Below are positions 11,707 to 23,215 of a DNA stretch of 64,000 nucleotides, in pieces. The notes beneath the pieces are model-generated. The model worked only from the letters and a program-made list of their open reading frames with translations. It was not told where the DNA came from and made no database searches. Origin of the DNA: Ignelater luminosus (Eukaryota; Arthropoda; Insecta; Coleoptera; Elateridae). Made by a program: the position numbers and the translations under genes. The DNA lies in NCBI GenBank assembly GCA_011009095.1, contig VTPC01005692.1, positions 5,213-69,212 of the forward strand, read 5' to 3'. Positions within the stretch are counted from its first letter, which is position 1, and each line of letters begins with the position of its first letter.

Positions 11707-13187
11707 ACTCGCAGAAACGGTAAAAGATAGACAAATGAAATTTAGAGAGCTTAAAGTATATATTTTTTACCATGCATTGCGAAGATAATTAAAAACAAAT
11801 CTTTAATTGTTTTTCGTACGGCCGCCATCTTCAGTTTTTTTAAATGAAACACCCCGTACATAAACCCATATTTGGATAGGGATTTTCAAGACGAATTCAA
11901 TGGTATATGAGTTGCTATACTTATCTTGAAAGGTTTTGGAGATAATCGCTATTCTTTTGTCAAGGGTTTCACTATTAAAAAGTATGGAAGCACGCTGCTC
12001 CTGCAAAAACGGTAAGAGATAGATAAATGAAATTTGGAGATCTTAAAGTAGGCATTGTTTGCCATGTCTTGCAAAGAGAATTAAGATCAAATCTTCAATT
12101 GTTTCTTTTGTACGGCCGCCATCTTGAATTTCTTTAAATGGATCACCTTGTATATGACCCCATATTTCGATGGAGATTTTCAAGGCGAATTCAATAATAC
12201 AAGGGTTGCTATACTTATCTTAAAAGGTTTTTGAGAAAATTACTATTCTTTTGTCTAGGATTTCTTAATTTTAAGGACGGATTCGTAACGCAAGCAGATT
12301 CCTCCCGATTATTTGCAAAATTCCTTGGGAAAATTTCAAAAGACATTTTTCATTACCAAGAAGTTAACCAAACGCATTTGGAACGCTTGTTATAAAATCA
12401 TATTGTGTTTTTGTTATTATCAGTTTGTCACTATTTGTTCTTATTCCACAATAAATGTAGTTTGCTCTAGCATTAATCTATTATTTTAAATAAGTAGGCT
12501 AAGGGCAAAATTTTTACGGTTTCTTTTTATTTAATTACTTATAAAATAATCGCGCATCGTTTTTTTAGTTCCTTTGCCTCTGCTGTTTCAGGGGTAACTC
12601 GATTTTGATAAAAATTAATAGTGAAATCCTTGACAAAAGAATAGTCATTATCTCCAAAACCTTTCAAGATAAGTATAGCAACCCTTATATTGTTGAATTT
12701 GCCTTTACAATCCCTATCGAGATATGGAGTTATGAGTGATCCATTTCAAGAAATTGAACAATTGAAGATTTGTTTTTTATTCCCTTCGCAAAACATGACA
12801 AATAACGCCTACTTTAGGCTGTTTAAATTTCATTTATCTATCTCTTACCGTTTTTGCAGGAGCAGCGTGCTTCCATACTTTTTAATAGTAAAACCCCTGA
12901 CAAAAGAATATCGGTTATCTCCAAAACCTTTTAAGATAAGTATAGCAAACCTTATATCATTGAATTTGTCTTAAAAATTCTTATCCAAATATGGGATCGT
13001 ATACAGGGTGTTCTATTTAAAAAATTCATTATGGCGGTCGTACAAAAAACAATTGAAGATTTGTTTTTAATTCCCTTCGCAAAACATGGCAAAAATACCT
13101 ACTTTAAGCTCTCCAAATTTTATTTGTCTATTACTTACTTATCGTTTCTGCGGGGGTATCGTGTTTCCATACTTTTTAGCGACCCTG
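11707..13187. mobile_element. complex fold-back element: two tandem units facing two inverted units
   Basis: Two direct, diverged units (about 11707-12002 and 12003-12268) are each marked by ACGGTAARAGATAGAYAAAT, a GTACGGCCGCCATCTT stretch, and GCTATACTTATCTTGAAAGG. They are followed by a unique spacer (about 12269-12600) and then the same two units inverted (about 12600-12866 and 12867-13187). The right tip is CAGGGTCGCTAAAAAGTATG read inward from 13187, followed by TATATG. The left tip lacks about 37 bases and abuts the piggyBac relic. An internal TACAGGGTG at 13002-13010 lies inside a unit. The open frames here (11803-12006, 12690-12974, 13031-13237) are repeat sequence, not genes. Confidence 0.75.
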
Positions 13188-15511
13188 TATATGTACGTTT
13201 TGTCACTACCAGAATCCAGCACAGCAGATATGTTTAGGTAGATTTAATTCAGCAGCGAAAGGGTTCAATCCGTAAATTGAACGTTCGCATCGCCTCTTGC
13301 ATTCAAACCTCGTAGCACAATAATAAAAGAGGTTTCAGTTGTCATCACCATCTTGTTATCACTTTAGATACTTTTTTTTTCTGGGCTGTTTTCTATGGTA
13401 GAAGGTATGACCGATGGCGTTATAATAGTAGGTGGGTGTTAGAATACGTTAATGATTAGAGGCTTGGAAGTAGTTAATGAATTAATGGTAAGTAAGCTAG
13501 TGGAATCAATTCTAAGATGCCTTCGAGATCGAATAGTAGATAAATAACGTTTAATAACGATAAGATGGTTTCTTATCTATCTAGATGATAATTTATATTC
13601 CTTTCTTATCTATCTAGATGATAATTTATATTCCTTATGTGATTCCATAATTTTATTAACAAACCAAAGTGAATTTTAGAATGATACAACATGATTTTAC
13701 AATAAACTTATCTAACTACAATAAGAGGAAAAAAATGAAAGTGTTGGAACATAAAGAATATTTTCTTATAGGAAGAGCAATTATTTATTAATTATTTTTA
13801 TTATGTTTCAATGTGTATAATACTAATGTAATTCTTTATGTAGTAATAAGTAGTATTGTTATCGTGCTAACAAACTCTCAAAGAATAAAGTGGAAAGTTT
13901 TGTTTTCTTCTAAACTAGTAGCGTTGTTGATATTATTTAATCTGGTATTCTCACATATATTTCAAACAATAACATTTTAACTCGATTTGTATGTTTTTAA
14001 TTCCATTAGATAAACTTTTTTGTTTTATCTTAACAATAACATTAGTCATTGTTTTGGTGCAACGACATGTGAACTTAACACACTTTATACGAGCACGAAA
14101 TGGGTTTATAAGCTACATAAGTCTTATCTCTCGTAAACAACCCAAACCCAAGATCGTACTTTCTCCAAAGGTATAAAACTACTGTAACATACTAAAAACA
14201 CGACGACCACCAACCAACCGTATTTATTTTATTTCAAACAAAAAACTTTTTACACCTGCATTTTAGGTTAACTCCGATATTATTTCCTAACGGGAAACCG
14301 GTTCAAACAAGGAACATTTTTCTTTTCAAGAACTATTTTATTATTAATTATTATGGTTTAGCAGACAGGATGTGTTCGAGTAATTGTTAATTATAGAAAA
14401 CTGTTCAAGCCTTTCTCTGGGCGCGAAGTAAAAAATTTGCAGAGACCTTTATAATAATATTATTAAATGTCAGAATATCGTAATCGTTATACACACAAAC
14501 CGTTAAACGACGATTCTCTGTTAATTTTTGTAATTTATATCTTTATTTTTGACCTTCATTTGTTACTTGCTTTTTCTATGGTTTATACGAAAAAAAATGT
14601 ATTGTTAAACCGTGTATTGGAAAAGGTCGAATTGTGAAATATCCGTTTGATGAGAATTTAAACGTCACGATCGTTGGGAATTTTATAAATTTTCTTGAAA
14701 TGCGACCTAATTTCTTGAAATTTTTTTTGTTTTGTTTTATTTATAATGACTACAAGGATTTCTTGTTTAAATATAATAGTAAAGGACATTATCCTAATTG
14801 TGGTGCACGAAATGTCATATTTGGTAAAACAAAGAAATCTGATTACTATTAAGAAATAAATGAGTAAAATTTAATGAATGGATTGCAAAATATCTATAGG
14901 ATATATGAAAGTTGCCAACGAACAACAGTTTAAATCAACGGTTTTCACACGTTTTTGGCGGACACCTCTTAATTATAAGATAGCAATAATGATAATGATA
15001 ATAATTAATTTTTCATTCTAATAATTATTACTCATCAGTCATAACAAAGCATCTTGATGTTATGAAAAGAACGAAGCCATTTTTTTTGTTTGCATTTAAC
15101 TTACAATTTATTTATTTAAGATAATTCTTGTTAGTAATTTTTTATGTTACTCTCAACAACTTAAATATAGGTGTTGGTAGGTAATTCTCGAGAAAGATTG
15201 TCTTTGTCGCCCCCTGTATTCAAAATCGATATATTATCAAAATGATTATTATGATAATTGAATTTCTGTGTTTGTCGTGGAAAGACAATTCGTTTGATCA
15301 GAGATTTTTGCAAAGACTAATCGATTGTAGCTTTTGACTGTCCGAAGGCTCCCCATGTAGCAAGTTGTGTTGTTGATGTAGATGAAAAGGACCCCGAACT
15401 TCTGTATTATTTTCTTTTTCAAGTACTACTTATTTACTTAAAACGACTGAATCCTTACAGATTGTGTTTTGCCTAAGAACCAATGAAATAAAAACTAAAG
15501 CAAAGTTTTAT
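13188..15511. other. ssh intron A, AT-rich; no gene seen
   Basis: No exon or transposon protein was recognised. It contains one exact 33-bp tandem duplication (13569..13634). Short open frames at 13991-14176 and 14634-14852 are AT-rich and have no motifs. Confidence 0.55.
13569..13634. repeat. 33-bp exact tandem duplication
   Basis: Two perfect copies of a 33-base unit beginning TTTCTTATCTATCTAGATGA. The exact identity suggests a recent duplication. Confidence 0.95.
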
Positions 15512-15516
15512 CGACG

Positions 15517-17365
15517 CACTATGGTACGAAATGGCAAAAACCTGGCCAAAATTCAAAATGTTATCCAATGTGGCAAAAATTGGTATAAAAGGGTTATTGA
15601 GCGTTCTGATTACGAATTTGATAACAACATTGAAAAATTCAACATGGCGGATCCAATATGGCGGACCAAATTTAGAAAAACAACTAAAATTGAGCGGAAA
15701 AAGAGTATTGTGTTCTTAAAGAGTTGTGTATAATTGAAAAATATTGTTTATAGGTCAAAGGAGTTTGTTGGAAAAAAATAAATGTACATTTCGATAATCA
15801 TTAAAAGGGGCTCAGTACTTAGGACCTTTTAATTAGCACCAACGTAAATAATTTGTAAATACGATATAAATGTATTAAGTCAGTTAAAGGAAATTACAAA
15901 CAAAGTGAAATTACGGAACATTACATTGAAAATTTCAAACATTTCCTTCTTCTGTATTCATAGCATCATCTGAATCCCAAATAAGGTCATGCTCATCATC
16001 ATCAACTTCATTCTCGGCAACTTCATTCTCGTCAGTACACGTTTTCGGTTGACGTAACAGGTCAATCGCGTTCGGCAACAAGCTCTTGAGTTTCTTCTGA
16101 GGCGGTTTGTGTAAAGAAGCAACATACGGGTCTGTTGCTGCCAAAAGTCTTCGAAACACATTCTCTTAAGTTTTTAACACGGGAATACTTCCGAGAGAAG
16201 TTCTCGCGATATCGTGTAATAAACTTATTCGTTGATTCGTGTGCTTCTTCCGAAAGTTTACCAATCGGTGATATTGCAGAATCTATTATGTCAGGTCCAT
16301 GAATTAAGAGTCTGTGGACTCCTGTTGGCATTTTGTACCATGGGTACTCTTTTACAAAATATCTGACTGTTTCTACGGTATATTCACGAAACTTTTTGAT
16401 GTTAATTCGTTTGCAAGATGACATGAAAACGGTACATCAGTTTTTCATTAACTCCTGTTCTAAGAGATGACATTGCAGCATTTTCGAAGAATCTCCTAGC
16501 TGGTACTTCCGAATCCTTGTTTTGGCATGTCAATAAGAAGTCCCAATTTATCCTTGAAACCTTGTTGGACGTTTGCTTTCGCTTTCTGTGTACTCTTATG
16601 GTACAACAGAGTACACAACATTCGAAACATCGAATCCAAGCGTGAAGAGTTGACAGATCTAACTTGTGATGTTCGATGTTCACTGGCCTCTTCAACATTG
16701 CGTCGATATCATTAAACAGAGTTGACGTTACGTTGCAGAAATAGCAACGCAGAATAGATTTAGTTCCAGTAACAGCGTTGCACACTGCCGTCTATCATTG
16801 TCATAGCCAAATCATATTTAATTGATCGTCTGTCGTTTCCAGCGTGGCTCAAAAGCGGAATAGGTCATAGTAGGTGGAGTTTCCTACGGGAGTTTATTGA
16901 TAATAGTGCATATTTTAAGACACAATTAAAATTAAAGTGGAATATGTTGGAATATGTAACTTTTCACTACTTCTTAAAGAACCTTTTATTCACTTTTTTT
17001 TTCAATTGTTAATTACCAAAAATAATTGTTTATGTATGATTAAAAAAATCAATAGTGGTTTTTAATGAAGTACATACCTGCCAAAAAAGCCCCCATTTCA
17101 AAATTTTTGGATCCGATTAAAACCTCCACAGATATGTATACTTCTTGTCACACACTTTTTCTCGTTTGACTAAGCCGGCGTAACGTACCATAATAAAGGC
17201 TAGGTTTGACTCGAAGTGCAACAGCCGGTAGAAACGGCCGGCCATTTTTACCAACAGAATTTAATAGCCCTAACCTTACTGTAGCCAACCTACTAGCACA
17301 TATTTCCTAACTAGAAACTTTTCTTTCTATTTATGACCAGCTTTTTGCGATGTCGTACCACAGTG
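15517..17365 (-). mobile_element. Transib (RAG1-related) DNA transposon, internally shortened
   Basis: The left end reads CACTATGGTACGAAATGGCA from 15517. The right end, read inward from 17365, is CACTGTGGTACGACATCGCA, and similarity runs on for about 35 bases with five differences. The element is flanked by an exact 5-bp duplication CGACG (15512-15516 and 17366-17370). Transib elements are known for CAC-starting ends, like V(D)J recombination signals, and GC-rich 5-bp target duplications. The minus-strand transposase relic inside supports the same family. At 1,849 bp it is shorter than a full-length Transib, and the 5' part of the transposase appears to be missing. Confidence 0.85.
15935..16850 (-). 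pseudogene. Transib / RAG1-like transposase, C-terminal part, frameshifted
   Basis: Reading on the minus strand gives AMTMIDG, then SILRCYFCNVTS, DLSTLHAWIRCFECC and ARRFFENAAMSS. After a frameshift near 16410 it gives YPWYKMPTGVHRLLIHGPDI, IGKLSEEAHESTNKFITRYR and FSRKYSR. After another near 16155 it gives LLAATDPYVASLHKPP and an acidic tail ending EEGNV-stop at 15935. The H-x2-L-x-H-x-P-x-II, IG, SE-x-ES-x-NK, R order matches the RAG1 core around its catalytic Glu, the Cys pair matches its zinc-binding segment, and ARRFF matches its GN-x-ARK segment. A third frameshift is likely near 16785. The relic is inactive and the N-terminal part is absent. Confidence 0.8.
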
Positions 17366-17370
17366 CGACG

Positions 17371-17704
17371 GGTCAATTATTACGGAAAGTGGGGAAGTTA
17401 TTGCGGTGAAAGGTTACGAATTCTGGTATACGCTTTTGGTGTAGGAATCGACAGTCCAAGAAGACATTTCCGTTTGTCTATCTGGTAGAATACATATTTT
17501 TGACGTCTATAGTCATTATTCGATTGGCCCATTTTCTCATGATTCCTAAAAAGATTTATAAAACATTGTGCTTCGTGCCAAAAATATCTTTTGCATGATC
17601 CAAATGTGACACCCTTTGTGGATTAATAAAAAGTTGTTGCTCTAATTGAAGATGTTTTCTAGACATGGAGTATACGCAAGAAGAGGTGCAGAGATAAGAA
17701 AGTA
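17371..17704. other. short spacer between Transib and mariner
   Basis: About 330 bases with no recognised feature. It ends with the TA (17703-17704) at the mariner insertion site. Confidence 0.5.
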
Positions 17705-18600
17705 CGAGGTCTGTTCAAAAAGTATCGCGAATTTTGAATTTCCGCGGGTTACGTATATTCGATTTTCGATTTTTTTGTGGCGTTATGTTGGTACTCATGT
17801 CCCTCACTTATGCCGACAAGTTCGGCCATTTTGAATGTTCAGTTAATTTTTGACAGCTGTTTTGCTTGGACGTGTTTTGGGTCGTCTTCGATTTTTGCCT
17901 ATTCCAAAAAATGGATCAAAGAATCTGTATCAAATTTTGTGTGAAAAACAAAATTAAGTGCACGGACACATTCCGAATGTTGACCGTGGCATATGGTGAA
18001 GCTACCTTGGACCGAAGCAACGTTTATCGGTGGTACAAAATGTTCTCAGTGCTTTTGGTTTTGCTTACAGTTTTCTTCGATTGCAGGGGCGTGGTGCATC
18101 ATGAGTTCTTGCCACAGGGTAGAACGGTCAATAAGGAATATTACCAGCAAGTTATGCGCAATTTGCGCGAAACAATCCGCCAGAAACGCCCGGATTTGTG
18201 GAAGAACAAAAATTGGCTTTTGCACCATGATAACGCTCCTGCTCACACATCGTTGCTTGTGCGCGAATTTTTGGCCAAAAGCAACACACTAATGATGCCG
18301 CAGCCACCGTATTCCCCAGACCTGGCCCCTTGTGACTTTGTCTTGTTCCCGAAACTGAAGAGGCCCATGAAAGGACGACGCTACGCTACGATTGAGGAGA
18401 TAAAGACGGCATCGAAGGAGGAGCTGAACAAGATCACAAAAAATGATTTTTTGAAGTGCTTTGAGGATTGGAAAAAACGTTGGCACAAGTGTATAATATC
18501 TGATGGGGATTACTTTGAAGGGGACAAAATAGATATTCATGAATAAATAAATAACTTTTGAAAAAACACAAAATTCGCGATACTTTTTGAACAGACCTCG
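17705..18600 (+). mobile_element. mariner element, internally deleted, with perfect TIRs
   Basis: An 896-bp element. The terminal repeats begin CGAGGTCTGTTCAAAAAGTA and are identical over 32 bases (17705-17736 and 18569-18600). It is flanked by TA on both sides (17703-17704 and 18601-18602), the standard mariner target duplication. It carries a shortened transposase frame. Confidence 0.97.
17911..18546 (+). pseudogene. mariner transposase with in-frame internal deletion
   Basis: The 211-codon frame opens with MDQRICIKFCVKNKIKC and the N-terminal helix-turn-helix to NVYRWYKMFS. It then jumps at about 18047-18060 to VLLTVFFDCRGVVHHEF. It continues through HHDNAPAH and YSPDLAPCDFVLFPKLKR to the normal C-terminus (GDYFEGDKIDIHE). 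By my count 34 residues separate the second and third catalytic Asp, as in mariner DD34D enzymes. The segment with the first catalytic Asp and the second DNA-binding helix (about 130 residues of a usual ~345) is gone, yet the frame stays open. The start was placed at the conserved MDQ; an earlier in-frame codon at 17866 is within the leader. It cannot be catalytically active. Confidence 0.92.
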
Positions 18601-18602
18601 TA

Positions 18603-19457
18603 GTAATACCTAGAAATATCTGAGACGAGCCTTTGGAATCTTATAAGGCTCATTTGGTTTACCTAGCTTCTTATATTGCAGTAGTATGTTGACCTGTAAA
18701 CCATAGAATTCTCGATTCTTTTTTGTTTTTTTATTTCTCTTTTTTTTTAAATAAAGTCGTAATCAGTTTTGTGGCTTTAGAAGTGGATGGGCTGCTTTCA
18801 CCTTTTACATACCCAATGTCAGATGATACGTTTCCTTTATGATGTATCATTGACCAAATAAATAGAATTTGCAACCCTTTGATAACTAAATGGCGAATTC
18901 TGCTTTGATAATTTATAAAATGACAATAATAATGATAGATCCACGTTAAAATAATATTTTAGTCGATGAATTCAATTTCAGTTGTTTTTATATAGAAGAC
19001 CTAGTAAATTCAATTAACTATAAGATCATGAAGAAAGAAATAGTAATATGATGGCAATTATGTGTAACAAAAAATTGAAGATACATTAAAAATGAAGGAG
19101 GAGGACACACCGAATCAGAAGATAAAAACGTAAAACTAAAGTTATTTATTCAAAAACTAGACAGTAATTCTTTTGTACAGAGCTGAACAAAAATTGCAGT
19201 GACCATTAAAATCCTCATTAGGCAGTTTAGTCATAGAGATGTGTGTTGGTGATTGGTATTAGTGCATTAAAAATAAACTTGTTTAAGTACACAGCTTTAA
19301 GAAATCTTATATTGACAAAACACTTATGTTTTCACTATCTCTGAGCTATAGATAAAATTTTGTTAACTCATAAGAATAACGGCATAAACATTTATGAAAT
19401 AAGATAGCTAATACCATATCAGATATTGCACATTATGTATTCTATTACTGAAATATA
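18603..19457. other. ssh intron A, AT-rich; nothing recognised
   Basis: There are no open frames of note and no inverted repeats beyond chance. Confidence 0.5.
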
Positions 19458-20918
19458 CAGGGTGTTAGTGAACTAATAGTAGTCCGGGAAACTGGTGGTA
19501 GGGGACATCAATACAAACAGAAAAATCTTATACGATGGTCAAATCTCAACGGTTTTCCCAGAAATGATTAATAAAGTTCCAGACTTTCATACGTTATTAT
19601 TCAATAACTAATGTAGATTTCACTTTAAGATTTGTTCAGAAGATTGGTCTCATCCAGCCTAATAAAAAAGTATTGTAAAATTTTTTTGTAAATTTATTAG
19701 TTTAGCCACAAAAGAACAAAATGCATTACGAAAAATGCATGAATGAAATTACTAAGAGAATTGGCAACTCTGCATTAGTTGAAAAGGAAATTTCCCTTTG
19801 ACACTTTCTCTTTCTTTAACCCTAGTCAAGACAGGCATTCCAGTAAATTGCGGGTGGTTTGTTCCTTTTACCGTCAGCTATCTTCTTTTATCTTGGTCAA
19901 AGAAGTAAACCCATCTTTGTTCTGCTTTTAAGCTTTAAGTGCACCCCCTAGAAAGTTTACGTACAACGGTACTAGTTTAAACCGGAAAAAGACAAATTAT
20001 TTGTACAGGAAATATGCTAAAATTCAAAACATCTGAATTTAGAGCAACAAATAAGCTTTTGCAACCAGCCATGTGATTGCAATTATTTCAGGTTTAGTTT
20101 TTTTTTAGTGCGCAATGGATGCTTATTACACCCTTACTATTACTTTTCTAACATCTTTTTGCAATGCTAATAATTTAGATTATTTTTAATCAAGGAATAT
20201 CTTGACATACGAAGATGAGTGTAGGTATTTTTTAACAAATCCCCCTTTTCTAAAAAAAAAACATGTACTCCTTAAAGTCAAAGAATTGTTCAGACTTTCG
20301 ATATTAGCACAAAATAAAATCATAAGCAATCCAAACAGCAAATAAGCTTGTATTGTTTTCCAATAGACATTTTTCGGTAATCACAATAATCCCCTTTTTG
20401 TCTAAGTATTTCAACTTACACTGTATTATTAATTTTGTAAAATTTTGTTGAATGATGGTTTCCAGCAAAGCCTAACATCAAACTAGCTACAAGTAACTTT
20501 TTTCAATTATTCCCTAAAAACCACATTTTACGTAAATTTACATTACAAGAGTCTAGTTTTAAACGATTTGTACAATACCGTTCTGTTGCTTAAAGAAATA
20601 ACAACCTACACTCCTTTTAAGTAGGTACAACAAACAGAAGATTATTTACGGTTTTCTGACAAAGGACTCATCCCAGGTAAAACTTCTTAGGAAATTGAAC
20701 TCAACTTTCTAGTGATTTATTAGGGAGTGTCTAAAATAAATTTGCAAAAGGCTATAATCAAGGTTTTAGTGCGACATCGTTGCCAGATAGTGCTAGCTGT
20801 TTTTCACATTTTCTCGAATACGGAGCAAGATAGAAACAATTTTTACTAGAATTTTCCATTTCAAATGACTTTTCCTATCACCTGTTTCACGGAGTACTAT
20901 TAGTTTACTAACACCCTG
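19458..20918. mobile_element. CAGGGTG-type TIR element B
   Basis: A 1,461-bp element. The left end CAGGGTGTTAGTGAACTAAT and the inverted right end (about 20880-20918) match over about 38 bases with four differences. TATA lies on both outer sides (19454-19457 and 20919-20922). The interior is AT-rich with no transposase remnant that I can read, so it is non-autonomous. Confidence 0.82.
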
Positions 20919-20922
20919 TATA

Positions 20923-23078
20923 AGCAGTAACAGAGATCTTTTGACTTTTCGCAGAGGTCCGTTACCAGGAAAAAAGGCGAAAGGATTTTTTTGTAATTAA
21001 CTGAACTTTAAACTGAAGTCTGTTGCTTTGGATACATCGTATGTACTGTATGTTCAAATTCAAAAAACAAAATTGAATCAGTGGCAAAAATTATAACCTT
21101 GTTAAGTTTTGTGGACATTTGTAATTAAATTCTGTTTACTTGGCCATTGTTAAAGAAATTAATTTAGCAAACATTACATTGTTTCTTTCACACCTTTAAG
21201 CTATTAGCATGCATTAATTATTGTTATTTGTTCTGAATCACACTTTCTTATAAAATATTTTTAAAAACTACATTCTTACAAACAGAATACCACTTGTAGC
21301 TATTTATATTTTTACATCCTTGAAGATTCACCATAACATGAAATGCAAATATTATACATTTGAATTCCACAAACATTCCTTTCTATTACTAATAATATTT
21401 TTATATGAACGTAGATTGGAAAACACTTTTTCTCGTAACTTTCTTTTGTTTTTCATTTTGTTTTTATACGAAGCATTTTGTAATTCTCCAATGAAATGAT
21501 GATGACAATTTGTGCCCAAATTTTCGACCCCATTCTTATCGAAATTTCGTTCAGTGTTAATTCCACTTCTTTCATAGGAGTTGCTCGAGTTAATGATTTA
21601 ATAACACGCAAACATTACATTAACTGCCACTAAACTATCTCACCTTCTTACGCAACGCGAATATCTAGGGAACAATTATATAAAATTACCATTTAACAAA
21701 CTCTCAATGGCAGGAACTATCTTTTCCGCACTTTTGTTTTATAAATTGGTTCTTAAGGTCTACCATTAAAATAGGCACTTACTCCATTTCGAGTCAACTC
21801 CTTGGATATTCCTCTAAATATTCCTTTTTTATCTAGAAGTCAAATCTTGTTCATGCTACTGATTATTCTGATGTAGAACAAAAGATATAAATTCTAATAT
21901 ATTTTCTGCTTGGTGGATGTTTTGACCTAGCAAATTTTGATAAATTACTTTTGTGTTTGCAAAAAACATTAACTAAAACTCAAAAAATTCCCATTTTATA
22001 AATTTGCTTGTAACTATGTCTTGTTATAAGCACGCAAGCAATTTTATGAAAATTACCGTTCTCGTTACTCATACCTCCAAATAGAAATGTTAATTAAAAG
22101 ACCACCTGCACCAAAGTCGTGATATGTGTGTGTATGAAAAATTAAGCGTTCGCGCCTGTATGTGCAGAAAAAAAGGAGGACAAAATTATGCAGGTACGTA
22201 ATATACCTGTATATAAAGGCGTCCTATAGTAATAATTTCCAAATGTACACGTCCTTCGACGCCCACGTCATAATGCAATGTATCTCTAATACTTGTAGTA
22301 GGCTATGTTCCGTTACACGAGATTAAAATCACATGACAAGATCAACAATCCACTAAACAGCTACTTATAGATGTTATCATTATTTAATTCAGATCGTATA
22401 GATGGAATTCAGTAAGTAAATCAAGTACATCTGGAGAGAATTAGGTTAGGTTCAATTACGGACGCATAAAATAGATCCGATCAAAATAGAAGGAATTAGA
22501 ATGTGAATAGATCCATTTAAAGATTATATAACAGTTAAGTATTTTTTTATGTAACATATGGACAGAACTGTTCGGTTTATGTTATTAAAATAATTTTATT
22601 TTTGTCAAAATCTTTTTGTTGTTCATTCCTTTAAGTTGGATGTTCAAATATAGTTTACCTTGCAATATACCCACCTGCAAGCATATTAATGTACACAGTT
22701 TGATTGTCTAGATAAACTAACAACATTTCATTAATAAATTCCGCTAACAGCAGTCAAATAATTGATGTTTTCTTGGAATATCTCATCTCAGACTGTCTGA
22801 AAGTTCTTTTAACGCGTTTAGGTAAGAATCGGCACAATTTTCTGTCTATTATGTTCACACGTGTTCACAGAACGGTATATCAGGTAATTGTGAAGACGAT
22901 AAATCAACCATGTCTGAAGAAGATAAGCATTCATTTAATATTAACAAATAAAAAAAAACTACTTCTAGAAAAATGGAACGAAACCTTGTAGTCTTAATAA
23001 TCGTCATCCACAAATCTAATTATCAAACCAAAATCGTTCAGTGTCACATCCAATGAAATCTTTTATATATTATTAAAT
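20923..23078. other. ssh intron A; no gene seen
   Basis: AT-rich. The open frame at 22773-22991 has no motifs. The 3' part could belong to a decayed LTR, given the primer-binding-site-like sequence that follows, but no second LTR copy is in the window. Confidence 0.45.
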
Positions 23079-23096
23079 TGGCGCCCAACGTGGGGC
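23079..23096 (+). other. tRNA-Lys primer-binding-site-like sequence of a decayed LTR element
   Basis: TGGCGCCCAACGTGGGGC is, as I recall it, the complement of a tRNA-Lys 3' end used as primer site by several LTR retroelements. A second, imperfect copy (GGCGCCCAACGTGG) occurs at 23202-23215. No gag, pol or paired LTR was found nearby, so this is at most the edge of a degraded element. Confidence 0.4.
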
Positions 23097-23215
23097 ACTT
23101 ACGACTTATAATATTCTTAATTGTTGTTCGAGGACTATACGACAACTCAGGATTAATATGGAACGACAAAAGAACAATTTGGGTCAGATACGAACTAAAA
23201 CGGCGCCCAACGTGG

